Positions 18,134 to 26,328 of a stretch of DNA of 64,000 bases are shown here, piece by piece (within the stretch, counting starts at the first letter, position 1; every line of letters starts with the position of its first letter). Made by a program: the position numbers and the translations under genes. The notes under the pieces are model-generated. The model was not told the DNA's origin. It was given only the letters and a program-made list of their open reading frames with translations, and searched no databases. The DNA comes from JACPPO01 sp965262505 (GTDB taxonomy: Bacteria; Acidobacteriota; Vicinamibacteria; Vicinamibacterales; UBA2999): positions 434,001 through 498,000 of the forward strand of contig CBDHFM010000030.1 in NCBI GenBank assembly GCA_965262505.1, read 5' to 3'.

Positions 18134-18720
18134 GGCGCTTCGTCCCGGTAGTAGGTCGACAAGTCCAGCGTCACCACGAGCGAGCCGCCGCCGGTCCCTT
18201 CTTCCGCCAGTTGCACGTTGTCGATGACCACGAACTCCGGCGCGGCCTCCAGCTGGTACATGAAGTCACGCATATCGGCGTACGCGCCCGAGAGGACCAT
18301 CTGAATCTGGAGCCGCGTCAAGGCGCTGCCCCTTTCGACTGCCGGATCGTAGGACGCACGCTCGTACTGCAGGTTCGACTCTCGCGCGAGGCGCGCGAGG
18401 CGCAGATACGTCAGCCGGCGCGCGCCCGTAAGATCCTGCGGCAGTACCTCGCCGTAGAACGTCGCGAGTTCAGCCGACGCCCTGGCCCTGCCGGTCAGGG
18501 TGCCTGAGGCGCGCGCGTACTCCGCTTGCGTCTGCGCGAGCGCCTGCTCGGCGGCCTGGTCGCGCTGTTCGACGTTCGCGACCCGCTGAGACAACGGGTA
18601 GACCAACAGCGCGTAGGCCAGCACGTTGGCGGCACACACCACCGCGAGGACCAGGAGGATTCGCCGGTGTTCAGCCGCGGCGCGGCGCAGGAGCGGGACG
18701 CCGTGCGTTGAATCGATCAT
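18130..18720 (-). CDS. pilO: PilO-like inner-membrane platform protein
   Basis: A 196-residue bitopic protein: short cytoplasmic start, a membrane helix at about 20-42 (ILLVLAVVCAANVLAYALLV), a coiled coil to about 80, and a ferredoxin-like periplasmic domain (LQIQMVLSGAYADMRDFMY). PilO pairs with PilN to form the alignment complex of type IV pili; GspM is the type II equivalent. It overlaps both neighbours by four bases. Confidence 0.82.
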   Translation of the reverse strand: MIDSTHGVPLLRRAAAEHRRILLVLAVVCAANVLAYALLVYPLSQRVANVEQRDQAAEQALAQTQAEYARASGTLTGRARASAELATFYGEVLPQDLTGARRLTYLRLARLARESNLQYERASYDPAVERGSALTRLQIQMVLSGAYADMRDFMYQLEAAPEFVVIDNVQLAEEGTGGGSLVVTLDLSTYYRDEAP

Positions 18721-19319
18721 CGCCCGCCTCCCTGCGGCTCCGGTGATTCCACGGCGTCGTCGTCCGCTGGCGGCACGTAGATGCCCTCGACGACCGCTTC
18801 GATGAGCCCGCTGTCGCTGGTCTGTGCCTGGACTGCCAGCACGTCGCGAAACCCTGCGTCGGCTTCGAGTGACTCGACGAAGGCGTCAAGATCTTCAGCG
18901 CGCTGCGCCTCGACACCGATCGCCACGACAAAGTCGCCCGCGCTCTCGAGCCGTGGCCGCACGGCCGAGATACGCACTTCGGCAGGCAGTGTCGCTTCGA
19001 ACCGTCCGAACAACTCCGTCCAGGAGAAGGCGCGCTGGTCGATGATCTGATTCGCCTCGCGGGCGGCGTTGGCGACGACCTGCAGCTCCTGTGGATTGAT
19101 CTGGGCGAGAATGCTCCCGGCTTCGGTCCTCAACCGCGCCGCTTCTTGTTCCGCCTCGGCCGCGCGGGCGCCAAGCGTCTGCTGACTCGTCCCCAGACGC
19201 ACGATCTGAACGGCGTTGAATAGTGTGGCTCCCAGCAGGATCACGCCCGCCGCGCCGAGTATAATCTTCGCCGCCCGCACGTTGTAGAAGGGCCGGGTCG
19301 AGAGGTTGGTGCGCAGCAT
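18717..19319 (-). CDS. pilN: PilN-like inner-membrane platform protein
   Basis: A 200-residue bitopic protein that starts MLRTNLSTRPFYNVR, the conserved PilN segment that contacts PilM. It has one membrane helix (about 18-42), a coiled-coil stretch, and a periplasmic ferredoxin-like domain (RISAVRPRLESAGDFVVAI). It overlaps the pilM stop by one base and pilO by four. In type II systems the equivalent part is the C-terminal half of GspL. Confidence 0.84.
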   Translation of the reverse strand: MLRTNLSTRPFYNVRAAKIILGAAGVILLGATLFNAVQIVRLGTSQQTLGARAAEAEQEAARLRTEAGSILAQINPQELQVVANAAREANQIIDQRAFSWTELFGRFEATLPAEVRISAVRPRLESAGDFVVAIGVEAQRAEDLDAFVESLEADAGFRDVLAVQAQTSDSGLIEAVVEGIYVPPADDDAVESPEPQGGGR

Positions 19320-20293
19320 CAGGCGCCTACCGCTTCCTGGCGTGTGCGCAGCAGCATTCCGGTCAGCGGCGCGAGGATATCCATCAGGTCCCCGGACACG
19401 CCGATGCGATCCGACGGCGCGGCGACACTGGTGGGATCGATCGGCTCCACCGTGGCGCCGAGGCGATCCTGGAGGTTCCGCCGTGCCAGGTCGACGGCCC
19501 CAGGCGTGCGCCCGCTTCCACCAAGCAGCACCCGCTCGAAGCCCTGCCCCGACAGCCGATCCTCGTAGTACATCGCGGTCTGATGCACCAGGTCGGCCAG
19601 ACTCTCCTCATCGCCTTCGGGGCGGTTGCGGAAGAAGACCACATGCTCGCCGCGGACGATGGCAAGAGAGGTGTACTCGGGCCGCATGTGGACCGCGAGC
19701 CAGTCCGACGTCGGCACGCTCGATGAGACGAGCACCAGGTTGAGCACCGAAAAGGTGGCCAAATCCACCAGTCCCGCATACGCTCCCGCGTCGCCGCACA
19801 CACGCTCGTACTCCTCAACGATGTCGCGTCGTGCCAGCACCACGACGAACTCCGCGCTGCCGTCGGTCCCGCGCGCCCCCGGGGTATAGCTGACACAGGC
19901 GTCGTCAATCGCAAAGGGCGCCGACTTCCGCACCTGCCACCGGACGAGGCGATCGAGATCGTCCCGGCGCGTGGGCACATGGTCAAAACGGATCAGCGAC
20001 ACCTTCGCCGCGAGATCGGGAATAACGAGCGCCACGCGAGCCACGCGAGAATCCAACCGGCCAAGCACCTCGCGCAGCGCCGCTGTCACGGTCGGCCGGT
20101 CGACAATGTTGTGGGAACCGAGCGAGGCGGTGACCGCGCCCGGTGGCAGTGGTTCGACCGCGTACGACTGCACCGCGAGGCCGCCGCCGGCCGACCCCCG
20201 CGGCACCACCGTGGCGGCGGACACGCGCGTCGGGGCGATCTCGACTGTCGCGTCGGGCGGCGGGCTGGCCAGCCAGGAGGCAAGCAGGTTCAT
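19319..20293 (-). CDS. pilM: PilM-like actin-fold protein
   Basis: A 324-residue protein with an actin/hsp70-like fold typical of PilM/GspL-N. Recognisable pieces are RVALVIPDLAAKVSLIRFD, the W-rich DRLVRWQVRKSAPF, AVHMRPEYTSLAIVRG and the nucleotide-loop-like VLLGGSGRTPG. PilM binds the N-terminus of PilN in the cytoplasm and links the platform to the motor. Its start overlaps gspE by four bases. Confidence 0.82.
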   Translation of the reverse strand: MNLLASWLASPPPDATVEIAPTRVSAATVVPRGSAGGGLAVQSYAVEPLPPGAVTASLGSHNIVDRPTVTAALREVLGRLDSRVARVALVIPDLAAKVSLIRFDHVPTRRDDLDRLVRWQVRKSAPFAIDDACVSYTPGARGTDGSAEFVVVLARRDIVEEYERVCGDAGAYAGLVDLATFSVLNLVLVSSSVPTSDWLAVHMRPEYTSLAIVRGEHVVFFRNRPEGDEESLADLVHQTAMYYEDRLSGQGFERVLLGGSGRTPGAVDLARRNLQDRLGATVEPIDPTSVAAPSDRIGVSGDLMDILAPLTGMLLRTRQEAVGA

Positions 20294-21918
20294 TCGACGA
20301 AGGTCACCTTGTTGATCTCCCGCAGTGTCGTCCGGCCGAGCAGTACCGCCTCGACGGCCGATTCGCGGAGGAAGCGCACGCCTTCTTCGCGCGCCGCCCT
20401 CTTTACTTCGGAGTTAGGTCGCCGCTCCAGAATCATCTCACGGATATGATCGGAGAGGTCGAGTAACTCGCAGATGGCCGTGCGCCCTTTGAAGCCGGTA
20501 CCGGCGCACTCAATGCATCCCGCGCCCTCGAAGAACTGATGCGTCTCCGCAAGGGCTGGATCGAGCGCCGATTCCTGGAGCAGTGCGCGGTCAACTTGAA
20601 CCGGACGCTTGCACTGCGAGCAAATCAGCCTCACGAGTCGCTGCGCCATGACACAGTTGAGCGCGGAGACGAACTGATACGGCTCCACGCCCATGTTCAG
20701 GAACCGGCCGAGGACGTCGACCACGTTGTTGGCGTGAACCGTAGTGAAGACGAGGTGACCGGTCAGCGCCGACTGAATCGCGATCTGCGCTGTCTCGGAG
20801 TCGCGGATCTCGCCGACCATGATCTTGTCGGGGTCGTGCCGCAGGATCGATCGCAGTCCGCGCGCGAACGTCAGCCCCTTCTTCTCGTTGATCGGGATCT
20901 GGGTGATCCCGCTCAATTGATACTCGACGGGGTCCTCAATTGTGATGATCTTGTCCTCGATCGAACGGATCTCGGACAGCGCTGCATACAAGGTGGTGGT
21001 CTTTCCGGACCCGGTCGGTCCGGTCACCAGCACCATTCCGTACGGCTCGCGAATGTACTTCCGGAAGCGCCGCAGCTCATCCCCGCCCAGTCCGAGGATG
21101 TCGAGCTTCAACTCGGTGAACTGCTCGCTGATCGATTCCTTGTCGAGGATGCGAATGACCACGTCCTCGCCGTGCGCGCTCGGCATGACCGACACGCGGA
21201 AGTCGATCGTCTTCCCCGGCATCCGGACCTTGAAGCGGCCGTCCTGAGGCACCCGCTTCTCGGCGATGTCGAGTTCGGCCATCACTTTCACGCGAGAGAC
21301 GATCGAGCTGTGGAAATGCTTCGCAATCGGCCGCATGGCGGGCTGCAGCACCCCGTCGATTCTGTATTTTACGTGCACGGCATCGTCGCCGGTCTCGATG
21401 TGAATGTCGCTCGCCCGCCGCTGGATCCCGGTGTAGATCGTCGAGTCAACAAGCCGGATGATCGGGCTGATGTCGCTCGTCAGCCTCTCCACCGTCAGGT
21501 TCTCTTCGCTGGTGTCGTCGTCCTTCAGGACCTGTAATTCGAACCCCTCTGTCGCCTCCTCGAGCACGCGCTGCGAGCTTTCGCTCTTTTTCAGGATGGA
21601 CTGGATCGCCGACGGCGCACCCACGGTGACTTTTACCGGCGTATCGAGTATCACGCTCAGCTCGTCGATCATCGGCAGATCGGTCGGGTCAGAGACGACG
21701 ATCACGAGCGACTGGCCGTCGCGGCGGTACGGGACGAAGCCGTACCGGAGCATGAGATCCGCGGGAATCGCCCGGAACAGCTCCTGATCGATCCGGAAGT
21801 CGTCCATGTCGACGAATTCCTGGCGATAACGCTCCGCCAACTTGCGGGCGCGCGCGACCTCGGCGGAATAATCTTCCGGAGCTTGAATAACTGGGTTGGT
21901 CGGGTCGACGGTCGCCAT
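20290..21918 (-). CDS. gspE: GspE/PilB-type secretion ATPase
   Basis: A 542-residue hexameric motor ATPase. An N1E/MshEN-like domain covers about 30-120. The ATPase core has Asp box DIHIETGDDAVHVKYR, Walker A GPTGSGKTTT (about residue 298-307), HANNVVD His box, and EIRDSETAQIA. A zinc-binding tetracysteine is intact (ICSQC and GCIEC). The length and CxxC pair fit GspE or PilB, and no PilT-like retraction ATPase is encoded nearby. It powers pseudopilus assembly through GspF. Confidence 0.93.
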   Translation of the reverse strand: MATVDPTNPVIQAPEDYSAEVARARKLAERYRQEFVDMDDFRIDQELFRAIPADLMLRYGFVPYRRDGQSLVIVVSDPTDLPMIDELSVILDTPVKVTVGAPSAIQSILKKSESSQRVLEEATEGFELQVLKDDDTSEENLTVERLTSDISPIIRLVDSTIYTGIQRRASDIHIETGDDAVHVKYRIDGVLQPAMRPIAKHFHSSIVSRVKVMAELDIAEKRVPQDGRFKVRMPGKTIDFRVSVMPSAHGEDVVIRILDKESISEQFTELKLDILGLGGDELRRFRKYIREPYGMVLVTGPTGSGKTTTLYAALSEIRSIEDKIITIEDPVEYQLSGITQIPINEKKGLTFARGLRSILRHDPDKIMVGEIRDSETAQIAIQSALTGHLVFTTVHANNVVDVLGRFLNMGVEPYQFVSALNCVMAQRLVRLICSQCKRPVQVDRALLQESALDPALAETHQFFEGAGCIECAGTGFKGRTAICELLDLSDHIREMILERRPNSEVKRAAREEGVRFLRESAVEAVLLGRTTLREINKVTFVE

Positions 21919-21938
21919 GGTCAGCCGTTTCTCCTCAT

Positions 21939-23147
21939 CTACCCGCCGATGACCGAGCTCAACTCGAACAAGGGCATGTACAACGCCAGCACCACCGCGG
22001 CGATCACCACGCCCATTACGACCAGGATGACCGGCTCAATCAGCGTGATGAAGCGGGCGACCTCCGTCTCGATCTCCTCGTCGTAGAAATCGGCCAGGCT
22101 GTTCAGCATCTCCTGCAGCGCGCCCGTCGACTCCCCCACCTCCACCATCTTGACGGCCACGTCGGTGAAGACGCCACGCGCCCGCAACGCTTCTGCGAAG
22201 CTCTCGCCCTCACGGACGCGGCGCGTCACGCCCGCGATCTCGACCGCGAGATGGCGGTTCGTCATTGCCGCGCCGGCGACTTCGAGCGCGTGCACCAGCG
22301 CGATGCCGCCGCCCAGCAGCGTCGCCAGTGTCCTCGCGAGCTGCGACGTCGCGAACTTACGGACCGTCGCACCGGCCCACGGGAGCGTCAGGAGCATCCT
22401 GTCGAGGTGCGCGCGCTGTCCAGGGTGCCGGATCCATCCGGCGACCGCGACGCCGATCGCGATGCCGCCAACGAGAATGATCCAGAAGTTGGCCAGTAAC
22501 GTATCGGAAATGCCCACGATCACCCGCGTCGAGAGCGGCAGCTCGCCGTCGAAATTGGCGTAGAAGCCGGAAAACGCCGGCACGACGCGGACGACGATGA
22601 TACCGACGAGGCCGACCATCAGCGTCACGAGGATGGCCGGGTAGATGAGCGCCGAGATCGTCCGGCGCTTGACGGCGCCAATCAGTTTTTCGTACGCGAC
22701 GTACCGCCGGATGACTTCGTCAAGGTTGCCGCTGCGCTCTCCCGCCATGAGGGACGCGGCATAGACGGCCGGAAAGAGGTCGGAATACTCGCCGAAGGCA
22801 TCTGACAGCGCGGTTCCCGCCTTTACTTTGTCGTGGACGTCGTCGAGCACCGCCTTGAATGCCGGGTTCGAAACGCGCTGGCGGAGGATGTCGAGCGATT
22901 GGACCAACGGCATGCCGGCCTTGAGCAGCGTGGCCAGCTCCTGGTTGAACACCAGGAACTCCTGTCGCGACACGCGTCGCCGGCCACCGCCGAGCGCCAG
23001 CCAGGGGTACGCTCCACGGGCCCGGAGCGAGAGGACGTACAGCCCCTTCTCTTCCAGTTCGTGCCTGAGGCGCGATTCGCTGTCGGCGACGTAGACGCCC
23101 TCGATAATCTCGCCTCCAGGCGTGCCGAGCCTACAGCGGAATTCCAT
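21939..23147 (-). CDS. gspF: GspF/PilC-type platform membrane protein
   Basis: ATG 23147 (MEFRCRLGTPGGEIIEGVY) gives 402 residues; a start 45 bases upstream is possible but does not match the family. Two T2SSF domains are present (about 65-190 and 265-390), with FNQELATLLKAGMPLVQSLDILRQ-type sequence and the second-domain GESFAEALRARGVF. Three membrane helices occur, including one near 165-190 and the C-terminal ILVVMGVVIAAVVLALYMP. It is the first gene of the operon and precedes gspE by 20 bases. Confidence 0.92.
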   Translation of the reverse strand: MEFRCRLGTPGGEIIEGVYVADSESRLRHELEEKGLYVLSLRARGAYPWLALGGGRRRVSRQEFLVFNQELATLLKAGMPLVQSLDILRQRVSNPAFKAVLDDVHDKVKAGTALSDAFGEYSDLFPAVYAASLMAGERSGNLDEVIRRYVAYEKLIGAVKRRTISALIYPAILVTLMVGLVGIIVVRVVPAFSGFYANFDGELPLSTRVIVGISDTLLANFWIILVGGIAIGVAVAGWIRHPGQRAHLDRMLLTLPWAGATVRKFATSQLARTLATLLGGGIALVHALEVAGAAMTNRHLAVEIAGVTRRVREGESFAEALRARGVFTDVAVKMVEVGESTGALQEMLNSLADFYDEEIETEVARFITLIEPVILVVMGVVIAAVVLALYMPLFELSSVIGG

Positions 23148-23160
23148 CGTACCAGTGTGG

Positions 23161-23190
23161 CATAACCCTATAGGTATATCGATTAGACCC
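23161..23190 (-). promoter_or_regulatory. Candidate promoter of the secretion operon
   Basis: The only AT-rich patch in the 86-bp gap upstream of gspF reads, on the minus strand, TATACC followed by TATAGGGTTAT. It could hold a -10 element for the eleven-gene operon. No convincing -35 was matched. Confidence 0.25.
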
Positions 23191-23233
23191 ACCGAAGGGC
23201 CCAGCGGCCGGGCACGGTGCAGATGTGTAAAGC

Positions 23234-24094
23234 CTACAAGGGCTGGACGAAGGCTCGGAATACCCGGATCCCGAGCTCACGCGTGTCGTTGCTCTTCTCG
23301 GCCGGAATCGAGGCTGGCACAAAGGTCTTGTCGACCGAGATCGTCAAATCGACTGTCGGAGCGGTCCCCAGCTGACTGGCGAGAATCTGGATGCGCCGAA
23401 GCTCCATCTGGGCGGCCGGCAGGACGAAGCTATCGACCACCGCTGTTCCGGCCAGTACCTCGACTTGCTGCGGTTCCAGAAAGACCGCCGCGGGCTGATC
23501 CAGCTGTAGGTAGACGCGAACGTCACGCCTGGGGTTCGGGAAGGACAGCGTGGCGTCTTTCCTTGACCACTGCCACTGAGGCCCCGCGAACTCGTCCGCG
23601 TTCTCGGTGTCGTGCCACCCGTCCCTGAAGACGACAAAGAGGTTGTCGCTCTCCAACCGCATGTCGAATGTCGCGACCCGGTACGACCGCGCGCCGGCCG
23701 CTTCGCCCGCCAGCGGCAGCCGCTCGCCAGTCATCAGCGAGTACAGACCGAGCTCGACGCGGGTCTGCCCGCTGTAGGGAAACCTCGGGATGAACATCGT
23801 GCGCGGGTACTCGACGATCGACCCCGGCGTCCACTGGCGCGTCGGCCTGGGTGGCTCATGGTCGTCGGTCCACATCAACTCGCCGTCGGCGTCGAGGAAA
23901 TGCACGAAAACCCAGTAGTCCTCCGTGAATGCCGGCGCGCCGTCCGCCACCGCAAAGCGATACGTCATCTCCATCGGGCTGCCGATGGCGGCCGCATCGC
24001 TCAGGGCCAGCGACGGCGTCGCCACAGCCGGCGCGCTGTCGCTCCCCCGCGAGCAGACGGCCGTCACGGCGGCGATCGCGAGCACGGGCAACAA
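23234..24094 (-). CDS. Conserved hypothetical lipoprotein-like protein with in-frame stop in its signal peptide
   Basis: TTG 24094 gives 286 residues starting MLPVLAIAAVTAVCSRG. The same frame reaches an ATG at 24115 with codons MRRSP, then TGA at 24100-24098, then YLLPVLAIAAVTAVC. Without that stop the gene would start with a complete basic-plus-hydrophobic signal. The body has no domain I can name; it has DYWVFVHFLDADGELMWTDD, FPYSGQTRVELGLYSL, DGWHDTE and a C-terminal RELGIRVFRAFVQP. These look like a conserved acidobacterial family of unknown function. It is upstream of gspF on the same strand and divergent from the microcompartment pair. Confidence 0.65.
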   Translation of the reverse strand: MLPVLAIAAVTAVCSRGSDSAPAVATPSLALSDAAAIGSPMEMTYRFAVADGAPAFTEDYWVFVHFLDADGELMWTDDHEPPRPTRQWTPGSIVEYPRTMFIPRFPYSGQTRVELGLYSLMTGERLPLAGEAAGARSYRVATFDMRLESDNLFVVFRDGWHDTENADEFAGPQWQWSRKDATLSFPNPRRDVRVYLQLDQPAAVFLEPQQVEVLAGTAVVDSFVLPAAQMELRRIQILASQLGTAPTVDLTISVDKTFVPASIPAEKSNDTRELGIRVFRAFVQPL

Positions 24095-24238
24095 ATATCA
24101 GGGGCTGCGGCGCATGCGCAGAATGATACTCGCGATTCGTGTTAGAGTCTCGCGAGCGGACCGCGCCAGCCTTCGCGCTCGCGCTTCGGCGGCCCGCTGA
24201 AGCCTTGGCGGAGGTGGGAAGGTTCGTCCCTACACACG

Positions 24239-24514
24239 ATGGCAGCAGATGCGCTCGGCATGGTGGAGACCAAAGGTCTCATTGGATCCGTTGAAGCGGC
24301 GGATGCGATGGTCAAGGCCGCCAACGTCGTCCTCGTGGGGAAGGAATACATCGGTGCTGGCTACGTCACCGTGCTCGTGCGGGGTGACGTCGGCGCCGTG
24401 AAGGCGGCGACAGATGCCGGCGCCGCGGCCGCGCGGCGTGTGGGCGAGCTCATCTCCGTCCATGTGATTCCGCGGCCCCACGCAGAAGTCGAAAGAATCC
24501 TTCCAAGATCCTAG
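24239..24514 (+). CDS. Bacterial microcompartment hexameric shell protein (BMC-H, EutM/PduA type)
   Basis: A 91-residue single BMC domain with LGMVETKGLIGSVEAADAM, then the RGDVGAVKAATDAGAAAA helix and SVHVIPRPHAEVE at the end. The pore loop reads IGAG where PduA, EutM and CcmK usually have IGSG, so the pore-lining Ser is Ala. BMC-H hexamers tile the facets of protein shells that enclose enzymes. The aldehyde dehydrogenase gene begins two bases after the stop. No BMC-T, BMC-P vertex protein or PduL is present nearby. Confidence 0.93.
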   Translation: MAADALGMVETKGLIGSVEAADAMVKAANVVLVGKEYIGAGYVTVLVRGDVGAVKAATDAGAAAARRVGELISVHVIPRPHAEVERILPRS

Positions 24515-24516
24515 CA

Positions 24517-26247
24517 ATGGCGGTCGAAGACGCCGGGCAACAAGCCGACAAGGATCTGGAGTCGGTTTCTGAGGCCCGGATGCTCGCCCGTGCCGCCCGC
24601 CAGGCCCAAACGCTGCTGGCCGAGCTCTCCCAGGAGCAGATCGACGCGATCGTCGCCGCCATGGCGGAGGCCGTCACGCCTCACGCGGAACGACTGGCGC
24701 GTCTCGCAGTCGAAGAAACAGGCTACGGGGTCGTCGCCGACAAGGTTCAGAAAAACCTGTTCGCGTCCTGCCAGGTGTACGAGTTCATCCGGCCCATCAG
24801 GACCGTGGGTGTCGTGAACCGCATCGAGGACAAGAAGATCGTTGAAATCGCCGAACCCTTTGGCGTGGTGGCGGCCGTCGTGCCGTCGACCAATCCGACA
24901 TCGACGGCCATCTATAAGGTGCTGATCGCGCTCAAGGCGCGGTGCGCGGTCGTCATAAGCCCCCATCCGTCTGCCGTGCGCTGCATTACCCGGACGGTCG
25001 AGATCATGGCGGAAGCGGCGGCCCGGGCGGGCGCGCCCGCCGGCAGCATCGGCTGGATGAAGACCCTGACGCTCGACGGCACCCAGGAATTGATGAAGCA
25101 CCGGGACGTCGCGGTCATTCTGGCCACGGGGGGGATGGGGCTCGTGCGCGCTGCGTACAGCGCCGGCAAGCCGGCCTACGGTGTTGGACCCGGAAACGCC
25201 CCCTGTTACGTGGAGCGAAGCGCCGACCTCGCGAAGGCGGCGAGCGACATCATGGTCGGCAAGACCTTCGATAATGGTGTGCTCTGTTCGTCCCCGAATT
25301 CGGTGATCGTGGACGAGCCGGTTGCCGAAGAGTTGCATCGCGAATTCCAGACTCTCGGTGCGTATTTCCTGAACCAGGCGGAAACGGACGCGCTCGCCAA
25401 GGGTTTCGTCACCTCGCAGCGGCTGTCGAACCCGGCGCTGGTTGGGAAACCGGCTCTCTTTGTCGCCGAAACGGTCGGCCTGTCGGTCCCCAGCAGCACC
25501 CGTGTCCTGGTTGCGCACCTGAACGGCGTCGGCCGCGACTACCCCCTGTCCATTGAAAAGCTGGCGCCGATTCTGTCCTGGTACGTCGTCCAGGACTGGC
25601 GCGAGGGGTGCGAGCGCTGCATCCAGGTCCTCCGGTATGGCGGCATGGGGCACACCATGTCGATTCATTCCAAGAACGAGGAGGTGATCCTGCAATTCGG
25701 GCTGAAAAAGCCGGCGTTCCGCATCTGCGTCAATACCCCAACGACCCACGGCTCAATCGGCCTGACCACAGGGTTGGACCCGGCGATGACGCTCGGGTGC
25801 GGCGGATGGGGCGGCAATATCACGTCCGACAATATTACGCCCAGACATCTGCTGAATATCAAGCGGCTGGCCTATGAGATCCGGCCTGCGGTGGTGACCC
25901 ATCCCAGGGCCGAGACGACCGTTGAGGTTTCGCGGCCGACATCACCGGCGCGGCCCGTCAAGGAAGGCATCCCGGCCGGCGCGCTTGCGGCGCGGATTGA
26001 CCAGTTTTTGGCCTCGCGCGGGTTTGCCAATTCAGCCGCGTCCTCCCCGACAGAGGCCCCCGCCCCGGCCCCCGATGAGCTCGGGACCTCGGGCGTCCCC
26101 GCCGACTTCGTGTGCGAGGAGGATGTCCGGGAGGCGATGCGAGGCGGGCGAAAACTTTTGATCGGTGAGAAGACGATCCTCACCCCCTCGGCCCGCGATC
26201 TTGGCGAGTCTCAGAAGGTCTTCGTCCAGGCCGGCTGGCCCAGGTGA
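24517..26247 (+). CDS. Microcompartment-associated CoA-acylating aldehyde dehydrogenase with long C-terminal tail
   Basis: A 576-residue aldehyde dehydrogenase of the EutE/PduP/acylating type, converting an aldehyde, CoA and NAD+ to acyl-CoA. The cofactor region contains VVPSTNPTST and GVGPGNAP; the catalytic Cys is residue 257 in FDNGVLCSS. The enzyme core ends near 465. Two tail elements follow: an amphipathic helix at about 484-500 (AGALAARIDQFLASRG) that looks like an encapsulation peptide, and, after a Pro/Ala linker, a segment at about 530-576 (VREAMRGGRKLLIGEKTI, TPSARDLGE) seen in other microcompartment proteins. Adjacency to BMC-H makes lumen targeting likely. The substrate cannot be deduced; acetaldehyde, propionaldehyde, lactaldehyde and sulfoacetaldehyde are all possible. 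Confidence 0.88.
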   Translation: MAVEDAGQQADKDLESVSEARMLARAARQAQTLLAELSQEQIDAIVAAMAEAVTPHAERLARLAVEETGYGVVADKVQKNLFASCQVYEFIRPIRTVGVVNRIEDKKIVEIAEPFGVVAAVVPSTNPTSTAIYKVLIALKARCAVVISPHPSAVRCITRTVEIMAEAAARAGAPAGSIGWMKTLTLDGTQELMKHRDVAVILATGGMGLVRAAYSAGKPAYGVGPGNAPCYVERSADLAKAASDIMVGKTFDNGVLCSSPNSVIVDEPVAEELHREFQTLGAYFLNQAETDALAKGFVTSQRLSNPALVGKPALFVAETVGLSVPSSTRVLVAHLNGVGRDYPLSIEKLAPILSWYVVQDWREGCERCIQVLRYGGMGHTMSIHSKNEEVILQFGLKKPAFRICVNTPTTHGSIGLTTGLDPAMTLGCGGWGGNITSDNITPRHLLNIKRLAYEIRPAVVTHPRAETTVEVSRPTSPARPVKEGIPAGALAARIDQFLASRGFANSAASSPTEAPAPAPDELGTSGVPADFVCEEDVREAMRGGRKLLIGEKTILTPSARDLGESQKVFVQAGWPR

Positions 26248-26328
26248 TGTTCGGAGATCGGCCATAACTGATGACCCTACTGGACTTAGTGTTGACGACC
26301 GATAAGGTGGCTGTTAGACTTACGCCCG

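Noticed and set aside
24098..24100. Selenocysteine codon in the lipoprotein gene
   Set aside because: A TGA at codon six of a signal peptide has no plausible redox role and no SECIS-like hairpin was seen downstream.
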